From positions 4,995,024-5,059,023 of the forward strand of contig OZ022585.1 of NCBI GenBank assembly GCA_963669155.1: 64,000 nucleotides of DNA, given 5' to 3'. This DNA comes from Arbacia lixula (taxonomy: Eukaryota > Echinodermata > Echinoidea > Arbacioida > Arbaciidae). Both the position numbers and the translations under genes were made by a program. How positions within the stretch are numbered: the stretch's first letter is position 1; each line of letters begins with the position of its first letter. Shown piece by piece: positions 11,851-24,129 of the stretch. The notes beneath the pieces were generated by a model. That model ran no database searches and had not been told where the DNA came from. It saw only the letters and a list, made by a program, of their open reading frames with translations.

Positions 11851-12603
11851 GTTTCTAAGCCTATGCCATATGTTTGAAAACAATCATGCTCGAGTTTCTT
11901 CTCCTTCCTAATACCTCCCTGCTTAGATCAAGCCTAAGGCCTAAGGGTGCTGATTCAGGGTGCTGATTCATTCATGGCGCGCGAACGACCACAATTTTAT
12001 CCACGCGCATGCGTACTCTTATTCCGAAGACGCTTGGCACCATATACACAGCACCTGGACCAGACGTCGCGCGAAAAATACTGTGAGAATGGGTAAAATG
12101 ACAGAAATCTATTAAATTCGTAGATTCATTTAGTTGAAATTTTTCAGTATAAAGTTTGAAAACATTTAAATTTGGAATTTCTATTGAGGTTCATTTTGTA
12201 AATTCGCTCATCCAGGAATATGTCATCCAAATATGTCATAAATGTAGAAAAAAAATGCATAACTTTCAAAATTTCTGGGGGCAGCTTCCCCCCTCCCCCG
12301 CTGCGTACGACCTTGCTGCCTTTATCTTTTCCAAGTACATACGCCCCCTCCCCCCGCTCTCCTCAAATAACCCATCTTTAGGTACGCCAATACTCCAGCA
12401 AAGGCGTTCATATCGGTATCAGTTCTGATTTGTCGTTGAATAACCAAGGACATGGTATTGATAAGCTATCGAATAGTTGCTTATCGCAACTGACTTCTGA
12501 CCCAGCTCACAGGTGCGCTTCAAGTCACCACCAGTGAAGGAAGAAACGCCGTTATTTCCAACAAAGAGGCGGATGAGACTACTTTCTTTGAGTGAAATTG
12601 ATC

Positions 12604-12753
12604 ATGAAGTTCGACGAGCTAATCGCGGAGATTGGGGGCTTCGGGCGATACCAGCGCTGGGTGTATTTAATAGTCTTCACGGTCTGTGTACCGACAGCTT
12701 TCCACTCGATGGCTCAGATCTTTCTTGCTGGTAGTTCGGACCACTGGTGCGAT
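12604..12753 (+). CDS. SLC22 gene 2, exon 1 (N-terminus and TM1)
   Basis: The ATG at 12604 was chosen because [19 protein letters not shown] is the usual SLC22 start. The exon ends HWCD with donor gtgagt, phase 0. It closely parallels the orphan exon at 6802. Confidence 0.93.
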
Positions 12754-14767
12754 GTGAGTAGCCTATAGGCCTACCCTGGTCATGCTGTCTAGTTTGCATA
12801 AGTGAAATATTGTTAGTCGGTCACGGAATTTTGGCTGGTAAACTTGATAATATCAAGTTATAGTCAAAAAGGGATTTTATACATCATTTTCGAGAAATTA
12901 TTATATATGTATATATATATACATTGGCTAGAGATCTTTACATGCTGAATTGAGATTAGGCCCCAAACTCAAGATCATTAAAGGTGCATACTGTTTTTAC
13001 AGCACTCATTTTTGTGTAAGGCTTATGGGGTGGCATTCTGAAAACGATCTGACTTTACAGAATTATACCCATTAACTCAGTTAGCCAACCAACACATCAA
13101 AGACAAACATAAGAAGTTTAGATGCATTTTTTGCAAGTATGGTACTGTTACATAATATTCAGATGAAGATTTGGCACGGTACAGGTGGAAGGGCTACATC
13201 AATTCTGAGGAAAACAGTTTCATGATTTTCATCCAACACCTTTGTCATATTCCAATTGACTGCATTGTTGGCTTATGTGAAGAATCAGAGCCCGATGGTT
13301 ATACATTAACCGATGAGGTAAATTCCTGAAATGTTGATTTCAGATAGTAATTTTACATTCATAAGCATAGGACTATCAGTTGAAATTGAAAATTCATTCC
13401 ATAATGATTATTTGATGCGAGTGTGGGGAAATAACAGATTTACCTCAAAAAGAACTCAAGCTCCACTAATTTGATATTCGAAGGGCGATTAATGCAATTT
13501 CGAAATCAGGTTTCAGGATCATACCGTAGATTACTAGTGCCTTGTAAATATTTAAAATAGCTAAACGTAATTATCAATTCACATTTGAAACCGCGTGAAA
13601 TTTGATTTAGTGACATTTGGGAACGAATTGAAATGTAAATGTATCATAAATTATGTTTACTGGTGCACTGGTACATAAATAACAATCAACTCAGAATCAA
13701 ACAAGAACACTTGGCAACACAAACAGATTTAGGAATAAGCGGACAATTTTAGAGAAATAATCGATTTTGGATAACATATCAATGTTGTAATTTGATATAA
13801 ACACATACTCGACCTTTATGCTCAATAAGCCATTTCGTAATTGCAATTTGCGCATGAGCAGATTATTGCTTTTAGTAAATGACCTCAGGTCAATTTCCAA
13901 ACTCACATGTGCATCTGATTCTATTGTTGTTCCGGGTACACTGTAAAATGTTACATCCACCATCTAACACAGTTTCATGAAACAATCCCAGTTAGCAGTC
14001 TAATAGTATTTATTCAGTGCATTGTCCGACCATGGTGTAATTACGAAATGGTGTATTATCTGTACTCCGATAAACTCGCCCCAATCAAATTCATGCAATG
14101 TTCGATGTTTACATGCGGACTGCAGCAGGTTAAGAGTCCGGAGAACAAAGATTGTGACAAAACATTGGGAAGAGGCCAAGAAAATAAACTATTGTCAGTG
14201 TATTACATGTCAAGAGTCGTATTATCTTTTTTGATATCATATCATACGGATATACTTTGTGTTTATCACAATATTTTATTTGCTAAGGCCTCTTCCCATT
14301 GCCTTGTCACGATCTTAGTTCTTCGGACTCTTAACCTGCTGTCCGCACGTAAACATCGAAAAGTGTATGCATTTGATTGGGGCGAGTTCATCGGAGTACA
14401 GATAATTGAGCACAAACGCCGAGCGTTGCTGCTTTAATAAGGAATAACACAGACACGCCTATGAAAAAAGTGATTTTTTTTTCTCTCTTTGTAACGAGTG
14501 TTCCGTATGTTGCATGTTTGTTTCATATGTCATAAACACACACACACACACACACTCACACACACACAACAACAACAACAACAACATCAACAGCATAATC
14601 TTATTACGACCCCCCTCCCCCCTGGGTCAGAGGTAAAACTTTTTTTGAATCAGTTTTGTGCCATACATCGAAATACGTCAAGTATTATGATATCAATAGA
14701 AAGAACCAGAATCATGGTTACTATTCCATGTATGTTTATCGTTTTATCTATCTATCTATCCATCTAC

Positions 14768-14800
<33 letters not shown>

Positions 14801-14825
14801 CATCTATCTATCTATCTATCTATCC

Positions 14826-14867
<42 letters not shown>

Positions 14868-14911
14868 TTATATATCCATCCATCTATCTATCTATCTATC
14901 TACCTACCTAC

Positions 14912-14942
<31 letters not shown>

Positions 14943-15075
14943 CCTACCTACCTATCTATCTTTCTATCTATCTATCTATCTATCTATCTACCTATTTATC
15001 TATATATCTACCTACCTATCTATCTATCTATCTATCTATCTACCTACCTATCTATATATCTATCTACCTACCTTC

Positions 15076-15113
<38 letters not shown>

Positions 15114-18100
15114 GTCTATCTACCTACCTATCCATCTATCTATCTATCTATTTATCTATCTCTTTGTATATATATGTAAATGTTACAACTCAATTAACAT
15201 CACAACCTGTAACCATCTCAGTCCCACGGGATCATAACATGCGTTATTCTATAGGTCGATGATGTTTCCATGGATCGGTACCACGGAGATTAAATGCGGT
15301 TGTTCATATCCGACGTAGGTGGCCGCTTGGCAAGACGAGGACTGCAGCAAGTGGGGATACTCTGCCGAGACGTGCGCCGAGGCGAAGCGGAACGCCAGCT
15401 CTCCCGTCAACGGTACAGAGGATGCTCTCCAGTGCCAAAAGTATGCCGTGGTCGACGATCTCGCCTTCAACCCGGGACTCGATCCCATGAATTACAACGA
15501 CACGACGCTGATCGAGTGCAATGACGGCTGGGTCTATGATACGAGTCAGTACAAGTCTTCTGTGATTCAAGAGGTACGATATGGAGGTCGAAGTGGTGAT
15601 CAGATGGAGGTCAAGATTCATTCTCGTATCATTTCAAAGCCAGTGCGAAAACAGTTTCATTCGAAGGAGTCAGGAAGACTGGCAGACATCTCTCTTCCAC
15701 GACATGGACAAAGATTTATATGTCCAAAACTAGCAACAGGGAAATTGTAGGTGTTCAACACATGACATCATATTACATCAGCATTGCAAACCTCAAACTG
15801 ATTACATAAATTAATCTGGTCTCAAGATGAATATTGCTTCGATAGATATTTTCCATTCTTCTTCTTTCTTGTGGATCTCTTTATTGCTTTTCGTTCAATT
15901 CCTGTTGCCTCATTTCTTGACCGCTTTTATAAATACCCAACACTTTATCCCAACAACCTCCTTTATTTTCTTTGAATGCTTCCATGGTGAGAGTGTACGG
16001 AAGTCTTTTCTAAATAGCATTTATTAGTAACCTCCTTATTATTCTTCATGTATTGTATTATTATTTCTGTAGTTTGACCTAGTGTGTGATGCTGGCAACC
16101 AGGACAGTTTGGCTCAGTCGCTGTTCTTCGTCGGAGTTCTGATTGGTTCCATCCTCTTTGGGGCTCTATCTGATGGGTATGTACGAGACCGTCTTTGTGT
16201 TGAATAATTCTGTAATCTGATTGGCTGATTGAAAGTTTATGAACGCACTTCATACGTGCTACGATGGCGTGATGATCGGCTGCGCCTCGTGTGATAAATG
16301 GTTGTGTTGATTGCTTTAGTAAGCAATGGTAAGTGCTCCTTTATATTCACACAGAGGCCCATCTACCAGAGAACTCTTTGTTGGTTTACTGTTGTGACGC
16401 GTGTGACAAGTATAAAACAACTATTTTATCTGAGACTTCATGTATGCTAACCGTATTACGTAAGACAATACTCTATCGTGTTTAGTCCAAATCACGATCT
16501 CCTAGCAAGTCAGTGCGTTATACATACCATCTTCATTGTCATATTAACACTCTTATTCCCATACCATTGGCAATGAATTGTGTTGTAATTGACATGAGAC
16601 CTGTATTATTGGTTGATACTGACAGAGTTAAAACTAACAGACGAGAAGACAGTCCTTATTAATGCACCGTAGTGTATTCCTGAAGCCAGTTGATCCATGA
16701 CTTAGAAATATATGTTGCCTGTTTTCATTTTCTATATTCTAAACTTTTCCATAATTGGCCTATTCATGTACATTTTCATCACGCAAGCAAATAAAGGAAA
16801 ACAATGCGTAAAAATAAGCAATTATTCTTTCCCCTCTTAGAATCGGTCGGCGTTACACACTCTTCATTTCTCTTGGACTTCAAGTCGCATTTGGATTGGG
16901 CGTGGCCTCTTCTCCTAACTACTGGACGTTCACTATCCTCCGACTTCTCCTGGCGGCTGCCAACATGGGTGTCTTTCTCCTCGCGTTCATCATCGGTTAG
17001 CTACCGTCCGCACGCACTTTTGTTATACCGTTGCCTCGCAATTTTCAGGATTTTCGTAAAAAAAAAATCATTGAATACCGTAGTGTGACATCATGTTATG
17101 TGGGTTCAGCAATAGCGATTGATCATAGCAGGATCTCTCCATAAGAGTGCCCGACACTAGCCGGCTAGACAATGTCTGAATGTCGTACCAGTGAACTCTC
17201 ACTTGAGTGATGTTGCTTAGAACCAGAAACTTGCATAACATTGGACTGCGTACAGCTGCACAGTTGATTGCGCGCATATGAGCTAAATCAAGTGCGCGTA
17301 AAATAGCGCGATCGCTCGCTCTTGTAACGCGCTCTGCCAAGGTGAACGCAATTTATTGCAATTGATTGCGTTCTCGATCTAATGAGCTCATACGCTCGCG
17401 ATCAGCTGTGCGGTTGAACGCAGGCGACACTGTGACGACACCACTTCGGTACCCTATATGAGCTGGTTGATATCAAAATTTACGCACTGTTCTGTGCATG
17501 ACCTGGGTCCTATGAGCAGTTTCATGCTTTTAACTTATCTGTACAAGATTTTGACATCGCAGACACCGCAGTGGTGGGCTAGGCAACGGTGTAAAAATAA
17601 TATGCGGAGCCGGGCATCTGGCAGAAAACGGTGAAACGAATATTCCTGGCAATCGATTTAACAGAGATGCAATCAAATACGACCTATCGTGATTATTTAA
17701 TTACAACTCTATGAATGTGAAACATTTTGCCTACACCTTATCATCAGGACTCAGGAGCATACAAAATTACAACACAAAATGAATTACAATAAGGGTAATT
17801 TGTAAGTTCTAAGGACTCTTATGTGTAGCAAATTATGGCAGATAATGCACTGTGTTTCAAAATCACAAAGAAGAGAAGCGAATAGAACGTACAGTTATAC
17901 AACATAAAAAAATGCATGCCTCTACATTGATAACTTTAAATGATACATATTTGGAGATGGGATCTACTTGCAAAGTAGGTTATAACTCAGCAATAATAGT
18001 ACCTTGTATTCAAAAATTAAATATGCTATATTCGATATGAATACAATATAAACATTCATTTTGCCATACGTTAAGCAATTTAACTGCGTGCATGTTCGTT

Positions 18101-21100
18101 TAGTTTGCTCTTTGTTCCATCTCAGTATCTTTAACTCATTCGGTGCTAGACATGATAACAGGTGTAATGCTCCGTAAGATATATGTGTAATCTGATACGG
18201 GAACAGGTATGCGAGAGTGGCACATGCAGTGTTAATACAATAAATCATTGCCTAGTTTCTTCTTCCGAAAATAATGATATTCCTGAAGCCACAATTTCAA
18301 CTAGACCCTCTCAGTACATGGTATATCTTTTAACTATAATTTATGGTACTGTAGGGACCGAGTTCGTGGCGCCAAAGTTTCGCACGGTAGCTGGCATGGG
18401 GATTCAGCTTTCCTTCTCGTTGGGCTACATGATCCTCGCTCTCGTCGCAGCTTTCGTCAGGGATTGGTGGATTCTACAACTCATCATCACGCTACCAAGT
18501 GTACTCTTCTTTGTCTTCTTTCCGTGAGTCCCCCCCCCCCCCCCCCCTTCCGTAAAATCTGAACCATTGGTGTCGCAAGACTGATTGCGCACTGGGATCA
18601 TATGAATTTAAAATTGCCTTGTTACTTGTTGCTTCTGTATATTACTACAGCTTCTGATACGCATAAAAGGGGATAGTGTCTAGCTTTAATTCCTTTCTGA
18701 TTTAGCATGTTAATGTATTTTAATTGTTCTGTTTTATTTTTTGCTAGCTGTCACTTTGATGTGTTGCATGTTCTTTTATACCTCGTAAAGGTGAGTGTTA
18801 ACCTCTTATCCGGATTGTCCCTACAGAAACCCATCGAAACTTGGTCCATAGGTAAATGTTGGAAATTTTAATACCATGTCACTGTTTCAAGTTGCTCACT
18901 GAGGCCATAGATCATGTAACGTGTAATGTTTGTCATACGTTTTCAGGCCTGAGAGCATTTTTTCTTCTTTTTACCAACTTGATATCAGCTTCCTACCGGA
19001 GTCTGTTCGCTGGCTCCTGTGCAAGGGGCGTACGGAACAGGCCACGGCTATCATCGAAAAGGCCGCCCGAGTCAACAAGAAAGAACTTCCCCGCCCAATC
19101 TTTACCGAGGAAGAAATCAAAGAACAAGTAAGGAGATTTAAAGAGTTTATTCAAAGACGTAACATTCTCTAAACTGGCTCCCAGGCAGTTGGCCATTTTT
19201 TTTTTTTTTAGACTTTTTAATAATGGGGTCTGGCTGATTGAAGTCGACTAACCATCCTCGATTTCTTCTTCAGAAGAATAAAATAAGAGAATGAATTCGA
19301 TGACAATGAGCTAGAAATGTCTAAAACCCCTAGAAGCCAGACTTACCATTGTCTTTCATGACATATCAACAATTAACGTATCCAAAATCAGTTGAGCGTT
19401 TCGGAGTGATGCTTTTGTGTGATTTAGCTCATAAACAAGGGGATGTTAACCAATTTCGTGTGAGCGTCAGTGCTCTAATTCGCTTATACCCTTTCCGAAG
19501 TTGTCCAAGACGGTTCAATGAAATTCCATTGACCAGCATGGAAACTTGGTCCGTGGTTTTATTAATAGATTGGATCTTGAATTGAATCTTGAAAGATATC
19601 ATGTCGGGCACATTCTGTATGACCCAATATACGTTAACCCGTATCCACAACGACGGTTTAGCTGAGACGCAGTCAACCTCAAAGAGCGCAAAATAAATCT
19701 GATGTTGTCACAAAATCATTGATGTCAATCACAGAATCAAAACAGTGTGTTTTATTATTCGTTGCAATTGTTATGTGGAAAAACTCATTATACCATAATC
19801 ATTTTTCGGACAAAATCAATTATGCTGAATCAATGATAATGTCTCATGTTGTTTTATTTGGCTACACATAAAGCTATTCCAGGCTTAGTACAATGTTTGG
19901 GAAACACCTCTGTTCAGAATACGGGTAATTGTTGTTGATTTTATTCAACATGTTGTTATTTTGAACGTGTATACATGTATACGATTTACCTTTTTTAACA
20001 CCAACCGAACATCTATATCTTGCTTAATCAATCAGGAAGCCGCCCAGTCGGCTAAACAGCCTACTGCTATCGAGTTATTCAGAACACCGAACCTCAGGAT
20101 GAGAACACTCAACTGCATGTTCAATTGGTAAGACAGTGTATTTACAGGGGGGGGGGGGGGTGTTTTACCAAGCTGTTAGTAAGTTACGAACGACAGGTGA
20201 TCCCTTCTTGTGCTAAATCAGATTCTCAATGAGCAAAGTGTGGTATTGCATTTAGCACAAAAAGGAAATACCAGTCGTTCGTAAAGTCGTTCGTAACTTA
20301 CGAACAGCTTGGTGAAACACCCCCGGGTGTACTTGGTTGTCCCCTTTTCAAAGTAAGATATGAATGACATGTCTGGAACGCATGTTCGCCATGTGTGGTA
20401 AGAAATCGTATTTTATCAAGTTTTCATTACCCCGTCACCGTCACCACAGCTTTCCCGATATAACAGATTAGTTACACGCACGTCATACATTCAATAGTTA
20501 GGCACATGATAAATATAAAAGATTAAACAGTATGAATTAGGTGAAAATGGCATTGTTTTACTTGACTAGTACGAACAATTACCGATTGCTATTGGAGTCG
20601 CATATTGAAAGTATTCCTCCCCTCTCTCGCTTTCTTCGATATATCAACAATACCACTTGATGCAAGTTTACTTCTCAATGCCAAAGTACTCTCTTTCATT
20701 CTCTCTTCCCGTTCTCGTCTCTTTCCTTCTCTCTCTTCCTGTTTATCTGTCTTTGTCTCTGTTTGTCTATCTCTCTCCTTAATTCATTCCTCTCTCTTTA
20801 TACATGAACATAAGTGCACATTTATATATATAAATCTCTCTCAATTCGTATCCATCTGACGGTATGTCTACATTAGTCTATAGCCTACCCATCATTCATT
20901 ACGATGACTCTCACTACCCAGGTTCGTCAACACCCTGGTCTACTACGGCCTCTCTCTCAGTACCTCCGACCTCGGGGTCAACGACTATGTCGCCTTCTTC
21001 ATCTCTGGCGCTGTCGAAGTCCCCGCCATTCTCAGCTGCATCTTCGCCATCGAGTACTTCGGCCGGAAGTGGAGTATGTTCGGCTACATGATGTTCGGCG

Positions 21101-22040
21101 GTATTGCCTGTCTTGTGACCACCTTTACTCGTGAGTTGAAATGACCATTTAAAGACAATGTATCCCATTTTCATTTCCAAGTCATAAAACTCAGCAGGAA
21201 GCAGTAGTATACGCTCACAAGAACGTGTATGAAATTTCGCACTCATAGCTTCACGAACATTTTCAGGAGAAGTGCAAAACTATCCTCGTTTACGTTTGAA
21301 TATCAACGAGCACATAATTACATTCATAATCGTATTGTCCCTGTCAGCGCACGAAGCGGGCATTACTCCCATTGAACGCACGCACCGTTGAGCGGACAGA
21401 TGCGGACTGTAGCGCACGGTGGTCTCTTGTCTCTTGCGTTATAGGTTTTAGACGACCAGCCAATAGCCAAAATCTAGCGATCGATATAATTTCGCTTCAT
21501 GGCAGTTTCTAGTTAGACTATTGGGAGGGAAGTTCTGATAGGCTTTAATGTCTTCTTCTATGTTCATTTACACCCCCCCCCCCCCACAAATCGTTGATAT
21601 TTTTGACCTGCAAAGTTGAGATTAAAAGTTGCTCAAAGGGATTTGTGTGCAATTTCTTTGGTGTCCTGATCAGTAAAACATTAAAAAGCATTTTTAATAC
21701 CATTAGCAGTAGTAACTATTCTTACATTTAAAAGATTGAGGATTACAAAAAGCTATTACTGAACAGCGTCATTTAAACGCGTTTACAACATAAAGATGCA
21801 CCCCGTGTACAGTCCAGACTGACATCAATGTTCCTCGTAAATATTTGTACACTAATAATCTGTTCTTGACGATGGTCTTTTCTCCCAGCCCCGGGTGCTT
21901 GGCTAACAACGGTTTCTATGCTCGGAAAATTTGGTATCACTGCTTCGTTTGCGATCATCTACACGTACTCGGCTGAGCTCTTCCCTACTCCGGTCAGGTA
22001 AGGGAGATAGAGAGATCCTCTGTCTCTGTCTCTGTCTCTG

Positions 22041-22098
<58 letters not shown>

Positions 22099-22656
22099 CT
22101 CGTCTCTCTCCCTCTCTGTGTGCCCCCCTCTCTATCTCTCCCTTCCAACCCCTTTTTCTGACCTTCCTCTATTCCATCCCTTCCCATATTAGGAGCGTGG
22201 GCGTGGGTCTGTGTTCGATGTGTGCCCGTATTGCCGGCATCCTCGCCCCCATCATCCTACTCCTCTCGGACTTCTGGGCCCCGCTACCCGTCATCATCTT
22301 CGGTGTCAGCTCCGTCATCGCCGCCGTCCTCATCCTCTTCCTCCCCGAGACTCGCGGCGCGATGCTCCCAGAGACAATCGAGGAGGGGGAACTCTTCGGA
22401 ACGTACGTGATAAACCTTATAAAAGTATTTCTATTAATGCAAAGCTCTATATTGAAGTCTTATAACAATGAGTCAGTGAGTCACTTCGAATACTGATTTT
22501 TTTCTTTCATTTTACAGAAAACAGCAGAAGAGCAAAAATACTATCAAAACCGTGTCGTCATCGGTGGAGAAGCTGGATCACGCCACAGAAAAGGATCACA
22601 ACGCCCATATCAATCCCGTCTTCGAAAGCGACGTCGAGGTCGGAGTCAAAGAATAA
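12604..22656 (+). CDS. SLC22-type organic ion transporter, complete, 11 coding exons, 576 aa
   Basis: CDS join(12604..12753,15319..15573,16073..16176,16841..16995,18355..18523,18989..19127,20036..20127,20922..21130,21889..21997,22193..22402,22518..22656). All junctions are GT..AG and phases agree throughout. It is a 12-TM plasma-membrane facilitator of the SLC22 organic cation/anion/carnitine family. Visible hallmarks: TM1 at about residues 19-41; a large Cys-rich extracellular loop (about 42-145) with N-glycosylation sites N75, N81 and N110 and the CNDGWVYD motif; an MFS-type SDGIGRR after TM2 (about 168-174); LPESVRWLL (280-288) before the long central cytosolic loop; [14 protein letters not shown] at TM7; [13 protein letters not shown] after TM10; [16 protein letters not shown] (512-527). 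Length is normal for the family. The residues seen do not settle the substrate class. Confidence 0.94.
14055..14406. mobile_element. Foldback element in intron 1 of SLC22 gene 2
   Basis: The left arm (ATTATCTGTACTCCGATAA... through ...GACTGCAGCAGGTTAAGAG) is mirrored by the right arm ending ...CATCGGAGTACAGATAAT. The arms are about 140 bp with moderate mismatch around an AT-rich centre. No ORF fits a transposase. Confidence 0.7.
14746..15162. repeat. (TATC)n tetranucleotide array
   Basis: About 417 bp of TATC with CATC and TACC variants in intron 1 of SLC22 gene 2, ending about 155 bp before exon 2. A CA plus CAA microsatellite lies just upstream (about 14533-14586). Confidence 0.95.
15319..15573 (+). 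CDS. SLC22 gene 2, exon 2 (extracellular loop)
   Basis: 85 codons, phase 0 at both ends. It encodes the glycosylated loop between TM1 and TM2 with four cysteines, three N-x-S/T sites and [12 protein letters not shown]. Open reading continues past the donor gtacga at 15574, but family alignment ends the exon here. Confidence 0.93.
16073..16176 (+). CDS. SLC22 gene 2, exon 3 (TM2)
   Basis: Acceptor ttctgtag. It encodes [15 protein letters not shown] and TM2 ([19 protein letters not shown]). Ends in phase 2 within the Gly of the SDGIGRR motif. Confidence 0.93.
16841..16995 (+). CDS. SLC22 gene 2, exon 4 (TM3-TM4)
   Basis: Acceptor cctcttag. It completes the loop motif IGRRYTLF and encodes TM3 (about 177-193) and TM4 (about 200-221). 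Donor gttagc, phase 1. Confidence 0.92.
16996..18354. other. Intron 4 of SLC22 gene 2
   Basis: About 1.36 kb without an exon. A GCGC/CGATCG-rich stretch at about 17260-17430 contrasts with the AT-rich surroundings and looks like a degraded repeat. Confidence 0.5.
18355..18523 (+). CDS. SLC22 gene 2, exon 5 (TM5-TM6)
   Basis: It encodes [14 protein letters not shown], the short loop before TM5, then TM5 and TM6 with RDWWILQL between them. Donor gtgagt is followed by a poly-C run at about 18530-18547. Confidence 0.92.
18989..19127 (+). CDS. SLC22 gene 2, exon 6 (start of central cytosolic loop)
   Basis: It encodes [10 protein letters not shown] and the charged intracellular loop. The acceptor at 18987-18988 was chosen because [10 protein letters not shown] matches the family directly. 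A second acceptor 42 bp upstream (AG 18945-18946) is also in frame and would add 14 residues. Confidence 0.87.
20036..20127 (+). CDS. SLC22 gene 2, exon 7 (end of central loop)
   Basis: It encodes the end of the cytosolic loop ([18 protein letters not shown]) and stops in phase 2 inside the Trp of [11 protein letters not shown]. Confidence 0.92.
20155..20324. mobile_element. Foldback element ending GTGTTTnACCAAGCTGTT, copy 1
   Basis: In intron 7 of SLC22 gene 2. The left end GGGTGTTTTACCAAGCTGTT is mirrored by the right end AACAGCTTGGTGAAACACCC, with inner arms sharing the GTTACGAACGAC/GTCGTTCGTAAC region. A second copy lies at 23120-23421. Confidence 0.75.
20922..21130 (+). CDS. SLC22 gene 2, exon 8 (TM7-TM9)
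   Basis: It encodes TM7 with [13 protein letters not shown]8 ([20 protein letters not shown]), the second MFS loop motif FGRKW, and TM9. Donor gtgagt, phase 1. Confidence 0.93.
21889..21997 (+). CDS. SLC22 gene 2, exon 9 (TM10)
   Basis: 109 bp, acceptor tctcccag. It encodes TM10 ([20 protein letters not shown]) and the SLC22 motif ELFPTPVR, whose Arg is split by the intron. Confidence 0.93.
22193..22402 (+). CDS. SLC22 gene 2, exon 10 (TM11-TM12)
   Basis: 210 bp, the same length and phase as the matching exon of SLC22 gene 1. It encodes [14 protein letters not shown]11, TM12 and [19 protein letters not shown] microsatellite fills part of the short intron before it (about 22020-22095). Confidence 0.94.
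22518..22656 (+). CDS. SLC22 gene 2, exon 11 (cytosolic tail)
   Basis: Acceptor ttttacag. A hydrophilic tail of about 45 residues with [10 protein letters not shown] ends at TAA 22654-22656. The upstream paralogue's tail has the same NPVFE core. Confidence 0.92.
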
Positions 22657-23119
22657 GAAACAACGATGAATACAACTCGAACATTGCTTACCCTCTGCTG
22701 CGACAGACAGAAATCAATCCTGCGTGATCTGCGCTTATTCCTTAGATAGCAACACTTTAACTCCTTTTCTGTCAGACTAAATACTGCCTTATGGGAATGG
22801 TGTGTATTACCAGCAAAAAGAGTTTAAGAGTACTGCTTATTATCTTGTTGATCCGTGACCCACAAACGCACCGATGTTTCCCGAGATTATTTATATTCTC
22901 AAATATACATGTATACACGTCGTTTAATAAGCCCCTAACTGGAAGCTGAAACAATCATTACATAATTTTCTCCTTCTTCTATTTTCCTCTATAACATCTG
23001 CCCTTCCCTTCTTCTCGTTGACTCAATCATTCTCTTCCTTTTGAAACCTCATACGCCTACTTCTCCTCCTATGTTTTTCCTTCCTCCTGGTCATGCTATA
23101 CTTGGCTATTTTCCTATCA

Positions 23120-23421
23120 GGGGGTGTTTCACTAAGCTGTTCTAAAGCTACTGGTGACCCTTTCTTCTGCTAAATCAGATACCCCGATTTGTTCCTGCTT
23201 TAACATAGTGGGTGTTAATTTCCAACAATCCTAATCAGATATTACAAATCATAAACGTTGTATTCAGACGCTTGTTAACAAAAAGAATTTCAATTTACGA
23301 TGATCGATTTCAACTTTAGCTGATGGGAATGAAAATCCTTGAGAATCTGATGAAAGGGTAACCAGTCGTGCGTAAAGTCGTTCTGTTCTTAGCTTTAAGA
23401 ACAGCTTGGTGAAACACCCCC
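23120..23421. mobile_element. Foldback element ending GTGTTTnACCAAGCTGTT, copy 2
   Basis: The left end GGGGGTGTTTCACTAAGCTG and right end CAGCTTGGTGAAACACCCCC match copy 1, with an insert or longer centre in the middle. It lies in the 3' flank of SLC22 gene 2. Confidence 0.7.
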
Positions 23422-23916
23422 TGGGACGGTACCCCCAAGACCCACTTCTCCTTCTCTGTACTGCCCACACTTTCCATGCACCCCCCCCCCCCTCCCAACC
23501 TCGCAGATTGTTCGCGCTTTTATCACTCGTGTACATAAGATCAATTACCCTATCTATCAATTTATGTCATTATATGTGTATGTTGTGTGAGACATTATTA
23601 TTCAGTATTACGCCTAAAGATGTTTTTTTTTCGTTTCGTATGTTTTTAAGAGTTGTGTCCTTGAATCATTTACTCTATATACTTATAACCAGTTACATTA
23701 TAAGGTTCATAGCGGGTCACCGGACAAGCGATAGGCCTAAATTGACGCTTTGCTCATCCCATATCTTTCTGTGATATATTTGTACAATGCAATACGGTAT
23801 ACCTGTAGCATTGGCAACAATCTGCATTAATTAGTGTTATGGACGCAGCGTAATGCAGTTGTTATCATACTTATTGGTAGGCTATGCCTTCATAATCCAT
23901 AACTTCATTGTGAATG

Positions 23917-23922
23917 AATAAA
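23917..23922 (+). promoter_or_regulatory. Candidate polyadenylation signal AATAAA for SLC22 gene 2
   Basis: An AATAAA hexamer about 1.26 kb after the stop codon. Position is plausible, but no other evidence supports it. Confidence 0.25.
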
Positions 23923-24129
23923 CTCCTTCTAGAGATAATGATATATCTTGCCATGTAATGATCTTTCCGTGCAGTAATACATTATGCCTTCGTCACAACT
24001 GGATGTGCACCCTTCTGCGTCTGGTCTGCGTCTGTTTCCGTAGAAAAACCTTGCGTCGGACGCAGAGAGATGCACGGTTTTTTTTTCAGGCACACAGAGC
24101 TTGCAAGGGTCGGGATGATTCAGCGGGGG

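Larger units (their letters stand above)
6952..12603. other. Spacer between the two SLC22 first exons, repeat-rich
   Basis: No second exon or other gene was recognised. It holds poly-G runs (about 7449-7463 and 7599-7611), an AT-rich diverged tandem array (8640-9790), a hairpin minisatellite (about 10430-11850) and a foldback element nested in that minisatellite. If the 6802 exon splices to 15319, all of this is intron. Confidence 0.6.

Noticed and set aside
14498-15262. 254-aa and 193-aa ORFs in SLC22 intron 1
   Set aside because: They are translations of the second TATC array and end before exon 2 in a different frame.
15319-15750. Extended form of SLC22 exon 2 running to a stop near 15750
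   Set aside because: The family motif EFDLVCD continues only after splicing from 15573 to 16073; the extension matches nothing.
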